NCBI RefSeq assembly: GCF_009727055.1
Contig: NC_052358.1
Coordinates: forward strand, 40,215,954 to 40,279,953
Direction of reading: 5' to 3'
Source of the DNA: Benincasa hispida
Taxonomy: Eukaryota; Streptophyta; Magnoliopsida; Cucurbitales; Cucurbitaceae
Length of the DNA: 64,000 nt
The position numbers and the translations under genes were made by a program. Within the stretch, counting starts at the first letter, position 1. Each line of letters begins with the position of its first letter. The notes below the pieces were generated by a model. That model did not search any database. It saw only the letters and a program-made list of their open reading frames with translations, and had not been told where the DNA came from. This document shows, in pieces, positions 24,401-35,237 of this stretch.

Positions 24401-25088
24401 AGACTTCCGCTGCCTCCTGGTGTGTCCACGGCATACACTCACCCCTGCTGGCTAAGGGTCAACCTATAACATTCTCTGCTTGCACCATTAACCGCTTCAC
24501 CTCGATTCCCAGCGTCTTTGGTTGGTTAACTAATCTGGGAGGTTGTCTGTTGTGCTATTGAGGCAATCATGTTCACCTGGGGACAGTGCCTCATTGAAAA
24601 TTGCCTACTGCTTGTTTCACATTGGAAACATAACACCCTCTGCCACTATAAGCATACCCTAACATGCTCTTGCCAATACTAGGGGCATCGTCGGTTTTTC
24701 TTGTTTTGTCTCATCTTCTTTTCCTGGACCCTGCCAACTTGTACCCCTGATTTGCTTCCACTAGTTTGCAGTTGCAACTGGAGGTGGGGAATCCCCTGTC
24801 TCTAGCCCTACATGCCTCATTGCCCTGCCTGGGGAGTTACTAGACTCTTCTCAAGACGTCGTTTCCTGACCACTGGGTCATCCACGCTTCTTTTCCCAAC
24901 CCGGTGTGTTTCTTTCTAAACCTCCGAGCCCTATTGGTAGGGTCAAGTATTCCTTCTCCTGTCTGCTTACTCTGTCTGCCACTTTACTCAGCATTTCACC
25001 TAATACAATGTACACAATAATAAGGGACTTACACCATTTAAGGCTTAGACTTATGCATGATACTTTCCTTCTATTCCCAAAAACCTTA
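21403..25088 (-). pseudogene. Gypsy gag-pol, heavily decayed
   Basis: On the minus strand a zinc knuckle remnant (CFQCETSSRQFSMRHCPQ, about 24640-24550) is followed by the end of the protease (QFDALLGMDF, about 24125). The RT start comes next (EFGMYFPERTIGLPPEQKRM and LIDKGHSSLVYLPWGAPVYV, 23869-23567), then KDGTSRLCIDYKQVRTR (about 23500-23440). The order gag, PR, RT is as in Ty3/gypsy, and the phrase near LPPEQ and WGAPV is typical of the chromovirus or Del type. RNase H and integrase could not be read in 23330-21403. Frameshifts are very frequent. Confidence 0.7.
23279..23302. repeat. Poly-T run of 24
   Basis: An uninterrupted run of T within the gypsy RT region. It may be slippage or an assembly patch edge; nothing in the element predicts it. 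Confidence 0.8.
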
Positions 25089-25107
25089 TGCTCTGGGATA
25101 TACCCAC
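25089..25107 (-). other. Degenerate primer-binding site of the gypsy element
   Basis: On the minus strand the sequence after the LTR end (TGTGACA) reads GTGGGTATATCCCAGAGCAT. It contains the tail of the tRNA-Met PBS (ATCAGAGC becomes CCCAGAGC), followed by ATAAGG as in many gypsy elements. Confidence 0.5.
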
Positions 25108-27785
25108 TGTCACACCGCGTCTCCCAGATTACCCTTTAATCTGGATAAGATATGAACCGTGGTAGTTTACTAACCTATGCCGTACAGCACTCACCAAAGC
25201 CTTCTAAATCTAAATACCAACTGTTTAACAATTAGTAGTATCACATACAGCCAATGACATAACAATTACGGATAAATATTCCACAAAATGGCCCAAGCTT
25301 CCCTAAACAAGCCTAGTCCCTTCAAAACATGTGTACACATAAACAAGCCATCAACCTAAGTCCTTCTGAACAGCCAGGCTTTCATGGCTAAGCAGTCAGC
25401 AGAATCAACCTTGAGAATTGACCGACTACTGATGGGCATCTCAAGCAAATTCCTTTAAACCATAAACGTTGATAAACACTCTTTAAAACATCTTTAATCA
25501 TCATTATTCCCTAGTCTTTGAGAACGAGCATACATCGCTCTAGCTCCCAACATTTGTTATCGCCACGAGACCATGCTCGAGCTCTCCTTGCTTGGTTTAG
25601 GCCCATGAGACCATACTTCGGCTTCTTCCTTAAAACTACCTACGTGCGCATAGAGGTTTCTATGTAGCCGTCAACACTTAGGTATATTGTATTCAGAATC
25701 CTTCTACCATTAAGTACTCCTCTTCATTCTTCTTAGAAATATCAATGCATTGTACTTTGGCAATCTTAGGTATATAAACATAGTGCATCAAGCTTCATCT
25801 CAACCTTAGTTTTAACACCTAATGCATGCCATACTGGAAAATAAGAATCTAGGCTTAAATAGGTGAAACTAGCTTGTAAAACTTATAGCAAGCCGTTAAG
25901 ATATGGAAAACATACTTAGAGAACTCAATATATTAGGTAATCATGTGTTGATAAACATTCATAAGCATTAGCAATCAAATATCCTTTTAGGCCTAGGAAA
26001 GATATGACTGGACTCTATCCTTAGTGAGAGTGTCATACTAGATTACTCTCAACGTCAAACTTAGTCTGGGGAGAAACCCTTTTTCTCAACCTCAACTCAA
26101 ACGGGAGAACCTCTATCCCTCTACTTGTCGAGGGAGAACCCTAGTCCCTCCGTCACTTATGGAGACCCCTTGCCAATCCTTCGAAACGTCGTTACTACGT
26201 GCGTGGATACTGACGTAGTCGTTACCTTAGATACTTAACTAGGATACTTTCTCATTGTCTTTCAGTATCCGTCATATAACTAGTTCACAAACATTTAGTA
26301 ACACTAAGGTTAGTGCTCAAATCATCATACTAGTTTCACAATGAAAAGGAGTTAATAAAGCATCTTGAAAGTATTTTGGACAAGATAACATATTTAAACA
26401 ACGTCAATTTCCATGGAAACATGCTTTACTTAGGCCATGAGAATAGGCTTGCAACATATGTTGCTTGGCACACGTCATTTTAAACACTTAGCATGAGAAA
26501 CTAAACTTCAAAGAAATCATATTTTTCTAAATCATTAAAACTTAAATAACATATAAGTCATCACAAGCTCGTCGGGAACTCTTAACGGGTTTATAATAAC
26601 GCCTTTCTAGCTCTTCTTTGGCCTGAAAAGGAACATAATTCCTGAAGTAAACTACTTAGAATTCCTTAGCAAAATACCTCAAAAGATATTCATTTTACTA
26701 ATGGAAACTTTCATAATTAACAAGGACAAGATTGCTAGCGAGATAATCATCATGAGTGATAATTGAATCTCATAGCGAATCCGTCATGGAGATCTAGAGC
26801 AACCTCCTCCATGGCGAGATCATATGCGGAAATTTCCCTCTCATGACGTTACTTCCTAGCAAACTTTCATTCTAAGCGATACTTATTACCATTCGCCAAT
26901 TTCTACGAGATTTTCCTTCTTGATGAGATCCTCAGCCACAAAAATTTAGCTAGATTTCCTCCTTAAAGTAGAGATCTCATTTCTTACCTTATCTCGCTAT
27001 AAGCTCTGCCCAACGCTGAGTGTGTGCTTGTTCTTTCCAAGTAGTTGTCTGACTTATGGCACCAGATTCTTCTGTTAAACTTAAACAATTCTAACTCAAA
27101 AATTCAGACCTCTTTAAAGGAATTTCTTCTACAAACGTGTTTAAAATTGAGTAAACTTTCATTAACTCAAAATTTCAAGCCAAAATTCAATATGGTTTGG
27201 CCGGAGCTTCAAATCTTCACCTCGGTTCTGAATTAATCGGATTCTGCCTCTTTTGCAATTTCCTCACTTTTTATTCTTTTCTCCTACAATTCTTTATCGG
27301 CAAGACAATCTCAAAAAACTAAGATTCTCGCCAACTTTTCAAAATGTACTGATTTCACTAAATTTTCCTCATTGTAGAATTGTTAAAACCAAACTTTTGA
27401 CATTCCTTTTTCTTTTAATCTTCTGCCGACTCCCGACGTTCAAGGATTAATCGCCACGTCACCTCAATATTTAAATGCCTCCAAACCAAACCAATAAGTG
27501 GGCTTTCAACTATTTAATATGTTTTTTCTTTTCCTTCTCAACAACTCCTATAAATAAAACATGGTTTCTCACTTATTAGATATTTAAGTATTTTCATTTC
27601 TCTTTGGCTTAAACATAACTTTTCTAGGAAATTTAGAATCACGGGTTTAACACTTAAGCTACACAAAAGCTTATTTCTTCTTTGCTTCCATCCTCTATCC
27701 CTCCTAAAACATGGCTTCATTTAATTCATTAGAAGACATCACATTACTTACTCTTACTTAAAGTAGTTAGGGTTTGGATTTTACA
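25108..27785 (-). repeat. 5' LTR of the nested gypsy element
   Basis: Related along its length to 18898-21381 but 194 bp longer. Many differences are one- or two-base insertions or losses. It ends on the plus strand with GATTTTACA at 27785, as the other copy does at 21381. Confidence 0.8.
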
Positions 27786-28763
27786 TTTTCTCCCTCTTTT
27801 GTAGTCTCATTTTGAACTTGATCTGTCCAGTCAACGACTTAACCGTTTTATAGAACATCAAATGAAAAACTCCTTCAAAGAATTTAGAGCAGATTTGCAC
27901 AGACATTACAGAAAATGTGGAGATCCTCAGCAAGCACATGCCAATTTGCTTAGTTGGCTTAAAAATAGGCCAGAAGATTGGTTCTTTTTGTGTGACCGCT
28001 TCGAGAATGAAGCGTTTCAGATAGAATATTTATGGCGTGTATCATTTGCTGCATTTACTAATACATCACACTATTGACATATTTTTTTTTCTTCAAATGT
28101 AGGAAATGTCTTTGACGAACAGGAAGAATAGAGAGAAATTACCGTTCGACCACGTAAGTGGATCAAAGTCATTCCTGCAAATTCAGGTAGAGTTGCGGCA
28201 AAGGAGGGTAGAGAAATAGGACGTGTTGACCTATTTAGGGAAACACACTCTAAAGGTGGCATGTTTGTGAACGAGACAGCTGAAAATGCACATGTATCAT
28301 TTTTTGCATTACTATCAGGTTTTTTTTTTTCACTTTTAACTTTAGTCGCTCGTTCTTACCCATTTAATTATTATGTCTAGTATCAAATGTTGGAATTACA
28401 ATCCAACCCCACTCTATAAGGTTCTCAACCACTAATAAGGGATGAAATCTGTGAGACGGTTTTGGGTAGACGACCAGGATATTCAAAAGGCCTAAGTTGA
28501 GACCCTAAGCCTAAGTCAAGAAGGAGTAGCATCTCAACAAGCTCGTCATCTACTCAAGGAACGAAGGTGGGAATGGAGGAATTGAGAGCTAATTTCCAAT
28601 AGTCTCAATCGAGGATTAAGGAACTTGAAGATGTTCAGAAAAAAAAAATGCAAGAGGATCATGCAAGACAAATGGTAGAAATGAAAAAAATGATCAAAGA
28701 CATGGTACGATCACATAGAGGAGACCCATCAAATTTGGTATGATTTCTACATTATTTAGTTGT

Positions 28764-28875
28764 CTAATATGTTGCTATCCTGCAGTTATGGTAGCAAAGT
28801 TTAGTTATGTCTTAAGTAGCTTTATGATAATTAAAGAATTATTGGCTATCCTGCAGTTATGGTAGCCAAACAACT
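28764..28875 (+). repeat. Short direct duplication
   Basis: GCTATCCTGCAGTTATGGTAGC occurs at about 28766 and about 28846, with AAA or CAAAC after it, a period of about 80 bp, just downstream of the TNPA-like gene. Confidence 0.7.
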
Positions 28876-28897
28876 GGATTTTGATGTGTTTTTTGTT

Positions 28898-29760
28898 GGC
28901 TATCTTGTGTATTTATGAATNNNNNNNNNNNNNNNNNNNNAAACCATTTTGGGGACAAATTTGAGTTATGTGTGTTGGTCATTGTTTACTTGTTTTGTAT
29001 GTTTTTTATGTTCGGGAGGTTCCATGTTTGTCGTAGGGGGTGGGTAGAGTTTCATTACACCCGTCTTGTCCTGAAAATTGGCTATCTTGTGTATTTATGA
29101 ATGTTTACAAAGTTTAATGTGTTGTGGTGGGGGGGTTGAGATAAACCATTTTGGGGATGAATTTGAGTTTTATGTGTGTTGGTCATTGTTTACTCATTTT
29201 ATGTGTTTTTTATGTTCGAGAGGTTCCATGTTTGTCATGGGGGGGTGGGTAGAGTTTCATTACACTCATCATGTCCTTAAACTTGACTATTTTGTGTATT
29301 TATGAATGTTTACGAAGTTTAATGTGTTGTGAGGGGGAGAGGGGTGGGGTTGAGATTGGGTTAAACCATTTTGGGGACAAATTTGAGTTTTATGTATGTT
29401 GGTCATTGTTTACTTGTCTTGTACGTTTTTGATGTTCGGGAGGTTCCATGTTTGTCGTGGGGGTGGGTAGAGTTTCATTACACCCGTCTTGTCCTTGAAA
29501 TTGGCTATCTTATGTACTTATAAATGTTTACGAAGTTTAATGTGTTATGGTGGGGGGGTTGAGATAAATCATTTTGGGGACAAATTTGAGTTTTATGTAT
29601 ATTGGTCATTGTTTACTCGTTTTGTGTGTTTTTTATGTTCGGGAGGTTCCATGTTTGTCATGGGGGATGGGTAGAGTTTCATTACACCCATCTTGTCCTT
29701 GAAATTGGCTATCTTGTGTATTTATGAATGTTTACGAAGTTTGAACGTGTTGTGGATGTT
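28898..29760 (+). repeat. Tandem repeat, ~205-bp unit, about four copies
   Basis: GGCTATCTTGTGTATTTATG starts units at about 28898, 29080, 29284, 29502 and 29706. Spacings are 204-218 bp, except for the first, which contains the N gap. Each unit carries AACCATTTTGGGGACAAATT, TTGGTCATTGTTTACT, a G-rich run and GTAGAGTTTCATTACACCC. It lies in the 3' region of the CACTA element. Open frames across it (GGVEINHFGDKFEF) merely reflect the repeat. Confidence 0.9.
28921..28940. other. Assembly gap of 20 N
   Basis: Twenty undetermined bases inside the first unit of the tandem repeat. The real number of repeat units is therefore unknown. Confidence 0.98.
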
Positions 29761-30109
29761 TATCGATATAATATTTCAATGTTTTTGTTTTATTGTAAAT
29801 GTTGTTCGGAGACGAGCTGGGACAATTGTTGAAGATGCTGTGTTCAAGAAATGTTCTAGATGTTATTTTGATTTTACTTCTTTTATGTATTTGTGATATG
29901 AATGTTTATCGACTTCGTTTGGATATTGTAATTTCTAGTATCGACTTTGTTTGGATATTATAATTTTTTATTTACTTGTTATAATATGGACTTCATTTTC
30001 GTTTTTTAGTTATGTGAATCTTTATTTGGTTTAATATGTTTCACAGGTTTTCAGATCAAATTTTAAAAATTACAAACGATATATTAAATTCTAATACTCC
30101 CCACACATA

Positions 30110-30368
30110 TAGGATCTCTCGACGCACTTTAGAACGGCGTTGGGAGTAATGGTGGAACTCCCGACGCACAAACGGCGTTGGGGTTATGGGGGAACTCCCG
30201 ACGCACATGTAGTGCATTGGGAGTTCCCCCATAACTCCCAACGCCGTTTAAAAGTGCATCGAGAGATCCTCTCCCGATAGGTTTCTCCCGACCAAACTCC
30301 CGACGACCGTTTATGCGTCGGAAGAGCCTCTCCCGACAAATTTTTCACACTTTTCCGACGAAATGTGA
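30110..30368 (+). promoter_or_regulatory. CACTA 3' subterminal repeats
   Basis: At least eight copies of (A)CTCCCGACGC or its reverse occur, for example GGAACTCCCGACGCAC at about 30150 and 30192, CGGCGTTGGGAGTAATGG, and CATTGGGAGTTCCCCC / AACTCCCAACGCCG at about 30210-30245. Several face each other and could form long stems. They match the motif at the 5' end and are probably TNPA-binding sites. Confidence 0.7.
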
Positions 30369-30397
30369 CGTCGGGAGAAGTCATATTTCTTGTAGTG
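30369..30397 (-). repeat. CACTA 3' terminal inverted repeat
   Basis: Read on the minus strand it begins CACTACAAGAAATATGAC and continues TTCTCCCGACG. It is followed on the plus strand by the target duplication AAG (30398-30400). Confidence 0.9.
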
Positions 30398-30400
30398 AAG

Positions 30401-31242
30401 TTAGCAATTCTACTGAAATATTATCTATATAATAGAAAGTAATGATTTACAAGTATGCGCAAATGATCTACAAGAATCAGATCATGAAAAGTATACAAAA
30501 ACCAAAGACTTAAATTTAGATCTATGATTTATGATGCCAAAAATAGAGTTCAAAAAGAGAAGTGGAACACTTACTTGGTTGAGATGAAGAAACCGAAGCT
30601 ACAGTGTGTGAGAGAGTAAACCAAAGCATAAGAGAGATGAGAGAGATGTGGTCGTGGGTTTCGCAAGAAGCTTACCTGTCCCATGGAGAAAAGTCAAGAG
30701 ACCTTTATGAGCGAAAAGGATGAGAGAGTTGTGATTGGCAATGCAGAGAGCCCTACATTGTTTCTTTTATGCTTCAATTTTAGTCTTCATAGTTTCAATA
30801 AATTTTAAATTTAGTCTTTCAAAATTATTTTTTTTACTCATATCAATTAAATAAGAATAATTTTCATGCAATGAAATATAATATGTGAATATATTTAAAT
30901 AATTTATAGTAAAAATTATATAGATCATAATGAAATGTTCTTTAAGAAATGAATAGTAAACTAATATTAGGGACTAAATTTGAAATTTATTAAAATTATA
31001 GGTATTAAAACTGAATATACTTCAAAGTATAAGAACTAAAATGATATTTTATTGTTACGTTTTTCTCAACAGACAACGTCTCTTTTCATACACGTAAAAT
31101 TAGGACCAAATCAAATTCACCATTTAATTTCATTATTTATCTATCCAACTGCAAGATTTTAAGAGGCAAAATTATAGGTAATGACCCCACCTTTTTCCAT
31201 CTTTAATTGGGACATTACCAATTGCATGCATTTTCATCAAAA
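30401..31242. other. Non-coding sequence between CACTA elements
   Basis: AT-rich sequence with no convincing gene. The stretch 30575-30760 is purine-rich (repeated GAGAGA), and the rest is low-complexity. This is the older host sequence into which the large CACTA element inserted. Confidence 0.5.
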
Positions 31243-31436
31243 CACTACAAGAAATTTGAGCTTTTATGTCGGTTGAGAGAGAAGTTTTCATCTGCGAGGT
31301 ATGTTCGTGCTTCACGTTGCAGGTCTGTTAAAGTTTTCAGGTCTATTTGAGTCGGCTATTTCATACCTCTATCGATTGTTGTTGACACGGGGAGATCCAT
31401 TTTCTGCGAAGAAGAATGAGGGATTTCTAGACAATA
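31243..31436 (+). mobile_element. End fragment of a second CACTA element
   Basis: CACTACAAGAAATTTGAGC at 31243 matches the CACTA terminal consensus over the first 12 bases. About 190 bp of unrelated sequence follows, then copia sequence. No matching opposite end was seen nearby, so only one terminus survives. Confidence 0.5.
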
Positions 31437-31990
31437 GTTAGAATAATTCTCAATTATCAAAGGAGAATGAGGGATTATATACTTGTGTATGGAAACAATG
31501 ATTCGATCCTTACAAAATATGTTGACTCTAATTTTCAAACTAATAAGGACTCTAGAAAATCCACATTAGAACCAATGTTCACTCTTAATGGAGAAATTAT
31601 ACTATGTCAACGCATCAAACAAGGATGAATTTTTTACTCTACCATGGAAGCTTAATATGTATCTGCTTGTAGTGCTACTAAAGAAGTTGTGTAGCTGAGG
31701 AACAGATTTGGAAATTGTTCCAAATATGGATTTTCCCTTCACATTTTATTTTGATAATAGTGGTGATGTGGCAAATTCCAAAGAACCTCGAAGTCATAAA
31801 AGAGAAAGCACATAGAGAGGAAACATCACTTGATTAGAGAGATCATGCAACGAAGAGATATGACTATCACGAAGATAGCATCGGAGCACAACATTGTTGA
31901 TCTGCTTACAAAGGATCTCAAGGCTGAAGTGTTTGAGAGTAACTTAAGGGGTCTAGGACAACAAGATATACATCATCTGGTCTAGGACAA
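31437..31990 (+). pseudogene. Copia RNase H tail
   Basis: The plus strand reads RRMRDYILVYGNNDSILTKY, FQTNKDSRKSTLEPMFTLNG, YVSACSATKEV, RKHIERKHHLIREIMQRRDM-like sequence and TITKIASEHNIVDLLTKDLK, the C-terminal part of the copia polyprotein. A polypurine-like stretch and an LTR follow. Frameshifts and stops occur (about 31625 and 31690). Confidence 0.8.
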
Positions 31991-32071
31991 ATGGGGTATG
32001 TAATTAGGTATATTATATGCCCTAGTTTATTGTATTGTACAGTTCCACTAGCTTTAGGTCAAGTAGGAGAT

Positions 32072-33285
32072 TGGTGGGTTTTACAATGAAACTCATGGAT
32101 GTAAAGCTATAAACAAATTATTGATAATTAATAAATTAAATTTGATTTTATATTATTTCTTAATGTTGCATAACTCGATCCAATAAATAAAATCCAAGGT
32201 TATTTATATTAAACATGAATGGTATATAGTTGACACACAATGGATTCCATTCAAGTAATAACCGAAAGGGTCCATAGTATATGGATAAGATTTGGCGCCT
32301 AATCCTAATAAGCCTATGGATACGACCGACGTTGGTATATGATGTAATCCAAATCATTCATCTGGAGACATGAGAGTGAGGGTATCCTATAAAATGAGTT
32401 GTATAAGATTGGACTACAAAATAATTAAGCTATCTCCATAACTTTGTTAATTGAAGTGCACAATATTTCACAGCATGATCATATGTAACTCTATCTCAAT
32501 CCTGAGTAAGTTATGGACTCCTGTCTATGAGGGCTCGTCGTTTGATTTGTATGGGTGAGAGTGGCTTCAGCCACCGACTCAATAGGCCTATCATTTTGGA
32601 GACTTGATCGAATGGGGTGCTGGAAATGTAGCTTCATAAGATGAAATTGACTCATTCCCGATTATGATAAGTATATGGGTAGTTCCCATAATTGCTGACT
32701 TCAGGACATAAACAAAGGGGCCCCACCCTTTTAATAGCTTAAGAATGACATAATTTATGGTTTGACAACAAACTGTTCATTAAAGGATCATTGGTACTTA
32801 AGGATATAGAGATAATTACAGGAATGAAACGAACATTTGAACCATCTATAATTATGAACAACTCATGAAGGATCGACTTATATGAAATGGTTATATCTAT
32901 GGACGCAACATGTTCTACAGTACTTTTGAATTAAACTATATAAAAGGAGATTTAATATATTTGAAATTTAATTAAAATATTATATATATAGAGATAAGAT
33001 TTATAATAAAACTATAAGTTATAAATAATATGAATGAGATTCATACTAAAACTACATTTGTGAGAGATTTGTACAATTGAATATGATTCAAATATTCATA
33101 TGATTAAATATGAGATATTTAATTAGCTAAATAAGTAAATAAATTTAATTATTAATTAATTAATTACTATTTAATTTAATTAAATTAATTATATATTGAT
33201 TTAACAAAATTAAATAACTCCTCTGCATTATGTAAGAGAGTGGATGGAGAGGGGAAGTTATCCTCTCTCTCCAACAGATGATCAA
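32072..33285 (+). repeat. Copia 3' LTR, truncated
   Basis: It starts TGGTGGGTTTTAC after the doubled AAGTAGGAGAT polypurine phrase. It shares landmarks with the other copia LTRs here (AATCCAAGGTTAT, GTATATGGATAAG, CTGAGTAAGTTATGGACTCC). It is cut at 33285 by the next element. Confidence 0.7.
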
Positions 33286-33393
33286 TGTTATACAAGAAGA
33301 AATACACAAGTATAAATAAAGAAAGAATAAAAACCAGCAAATATAATACAACAAATACAATATAAAATTTCACAATAAAGGAAATAATTAACA
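33286..33393 (-). repeat. 3' LTR of the short-LTR copia element
   Basis: It reads on the minus strand TGTTAATTATTTCCTTTATT, continuing parallel to the 5' LTR for about 105 bp, then diverges, so the end is truncated or altered. Confidence 0.7.
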
Positions 33394-33584
33394 CTCCGCC
33401 CTCCAGCTGGTTTGAAGATATCGTTCATAGCCAGCTTGGTTAATCAACTTGTTGAATTGCCACTTTGGAAGACCTATAGTTAATACATCTACAATTTGTT
33501 CTGTTGTCAGAAGAAAGAGAATACATATTATTCCTGTATTCGGAAGAAAGAGAATGCATATTATTCCTGTATCAATTTTCTCCT

Positions 33585-34850
33585 TTACGAAGTGTTTATC
33601 AACTTCAATATATTTTGTCGTATCATAAAGGACTGGATTGTGGGAATGGAAATTGCTGATTTATTGTCACAATAGATGCATATGGGCATTGTTTGAGAGA
33701 AATTCAATTCTTTCAATAGTTTTCTTATCCATATTTCCTCACAAATACCATGGGCTAATGCCCTAAATTCTGCTTCAACACATACTTCTCGTACCCACGC
33801 TTTGTTTTTTACTTCGCCAAGTAACCAAAATTCCTCCAACAAAAGAGAAATAACCCGAAGTGGATCTTCTATTAGTCCTGTTACTTTCCCAATTGACATC
33901 AGTGTAAACCTCAACATTTAGGTGGTCATGCTTTGTGAATGATATATCTTTTTCTGTAATACCTTTCAAATATCTCAAGATTTTATAAACTACTTCAAAG
34001 TGAACTGACCCAGGAGCTTGCATAAACTAACTTACCATACTAACTGCGAAAGCAATGTCAGAACGTGTGTAAGAGAAGTATATAAGTCTTCCCACAAGTC
34101 TCTGGTACTTTTCTTTTTCTTTTACCTCTTTTTCAGTTGCAGCTACCAATTTTAAATTGTGCTCAATAGGTGTCCCTGCTATCTTGCAACCAAGTAATCC
34201 CGTCTCATTTAGTAAGTCAAGAAATATACTTCTTCTGGTTGACAAGAATACCACTTTTAGACCTGGCAAACTCCATACTTAGGAAATACTTTAAGGTTCC
34301 CAGGTCCTTAATTTGAAAATCATTAGCAAGATTTTTCTTCAAGATATTCAGTCCTGTCTCATCATTACCTATAAGAATGATATCATCAACATACACTATC
34401 AAAATAACCAACTTATCACTTCCAGTATGCTTATAGAACATACTATGATCAATTTGACTTTATCTAATCCATAGCTTGTGACTGCCTTTCCAAACCGTTC
34501 AAACCATGCCCTCGGAGATTGTTTGAGCCTATATAATGATTTCTTTAACTTATACACTTTGTTAGTCTAGAGATCTACCTCAAAACCAGGTGGCAAGTCC
34601 ATAAAAACCTCGTCTTCAAGTTCTCCATTGAGAAAGGTATTCTTAACATCAAGTTGATAAAAAGGGTAATCAAAATTAATACAACAGAGAACAGGATTCT
34701 AATAGAATTAATTTTAGCTACAGGAGCAAATGTTTCTAGATAATCAATGTCATAGGTCTGAGTGAACATCTTGGTAACCAATCTGGCCTTGTAACTTTCA
34801 ATACTAACATCAAATTTACATTTTACAGTGAACAACCTTTGCATCCCACT
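33585..34850 (-). pseudogene. Copia reverse transcriptase and RNase H
   Basis: Pieces run from high to low coordinates. RT start: ESYKARLVTKMFTQTYDIDY and LETFAPVAKINSIR (34844-34575). Catalytic box: ILIVYVDDIILIGND (about 34415-34370), with YVDD intact. RT thumb: GCKIAGTPIEHNLKLV and YQRLVGRLIYFSYTRSDIAF (34200-34040). RNase H: VYTDVNWESNRTNRRSTSGY (33930-33880) and ALAHGICEEIWIRKLLKELN and ICIYCDNKSAISI (33770-33640). Four frames are used, so several frameshifts have accumulated. Confidence 0.85.
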
Positions 34851-35237
34851 ATTTACTTATCTTTTGGTAGTTCAACTATGTTCTGTGTGCAATTTCGTCT
34901 CAACGCATTAATCTCTTGCATCATTGCTAATTTCCAATTCAAATGATTTAGGGCTTCCTATATATTCCTAGGAAAAAATTGGTTGGTTATTTTGGATGTG
35001 AAGGCTTTATTACAGTCAGACAATCTATGATAAAAAGAATGGGATATTTGGTGCATTTACGAGTACCTTTCCTATGGGCAACTGGAATATTAAGATCAGA
35101 GAAACTAGGTAAAGGATTAAGAGATGAAGAAATAGGAGAAATAGTAAAGTGTCTAATACCTGGATCTTCAGGATCATTTAGCGAAGTATTTGATTGGTCC
35201 TGTCATAAGTCAACTGTCTGATCCCGAACTTTTTTAG

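Larger units (their letters stand above)
18898..27785 (-). mobile_element. Ty3/gypsy retrotransposon nested in the CACTA element
   Basis: Two long related flanks (18898-21381 and 25108-27785) enclose a degenerate polyprotein region. The minus strand has a PBS-like site next to the higher LTR and a polypurine tract next to the lower one, so transcription runs toward lower coordinates. The motifs (zinc knuckle, protease end LLGMDF, RT) are of gypsy type. The internal part is only 3.7 kb, so much of RNase H and integrase is lost or unreadable. No clear 5-bp target duplication could be fixed (TTCCC on the left, TTTTC on the right), and the LTRs differ by many small indels. Confidence 0.8.
18424..28745 (+). 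pseudogene. CACTA second gene (TNPA-like, Transposase_24 family), split by a gypsy insertion
   Basis: It starts ATG at 18424 (MSTPNRQ, then TGA), with exon pieces up to 18837 that include ITIVINEGETKPISQHLVRF and FVEDPNEFIELAKSQLL. A GT donor at 18838 opens an intron, and the acceptor TTTTGTAG ends at 27804. The next exon reads FELDLSSQRLNRFIEHQMKN and RADLHRHYRKCGDPQQAHAN, then PEDWFFLCDRFENEAFQ, followed by RVDLFRETHSKGGMFVNETA (28215-28280). The tail is a coiled coil rich in E, K and M (RIKELEDVQKKKMQEDHARQ, up to 28740). TNPA-like proteins bind the subterminal repeats. The 8.9-kb gypsy element lies wholly within the first intron described. Stops are present, so it is not functional. Confidence 0.75.
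13340..30397 (+). mobile_element. Complete CACTA (En/Spm) DNA transposon with a nested gypsy element
   Basis: The element begins CACTACAAGAAAAAGGA and ends, read on the minus strand, CACTACAAGAAATATGA. The terminal inverted repeats are 29 bp with three mismatches. The 3-bp target duplication AAG is present at 13337-13339 and 30398-30400, the CACTA hallmark. Inside are GC-rich subterminal repeats, a TNP2-type transposase (14860-17215), DUF4216 (17400-18345) and a TNPA-like gene (18424-28745). The total is 17,058 bp; removing the gypsy insertion (18898-27785) leaves about 8.2 kb, normal for an autonomous CACTA. All genes are broken, so it is now non-autonomous, but its ends look intact. Confidence 0.9.

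Noticed and set aside
29078..29896. Series of similar plus-strand frames (GGVEINHFGDKFEF...)
   Set aside because: They only follow the 205-bp tandem repeat; frames break at each unit edge and no family matches.
31660..31675. CTTGTAGTG, which looks like a CACTA right end
   Set aside because: It is the codon run for ACSATKE in the copia RNase H domain, with no terminal repeat around it.
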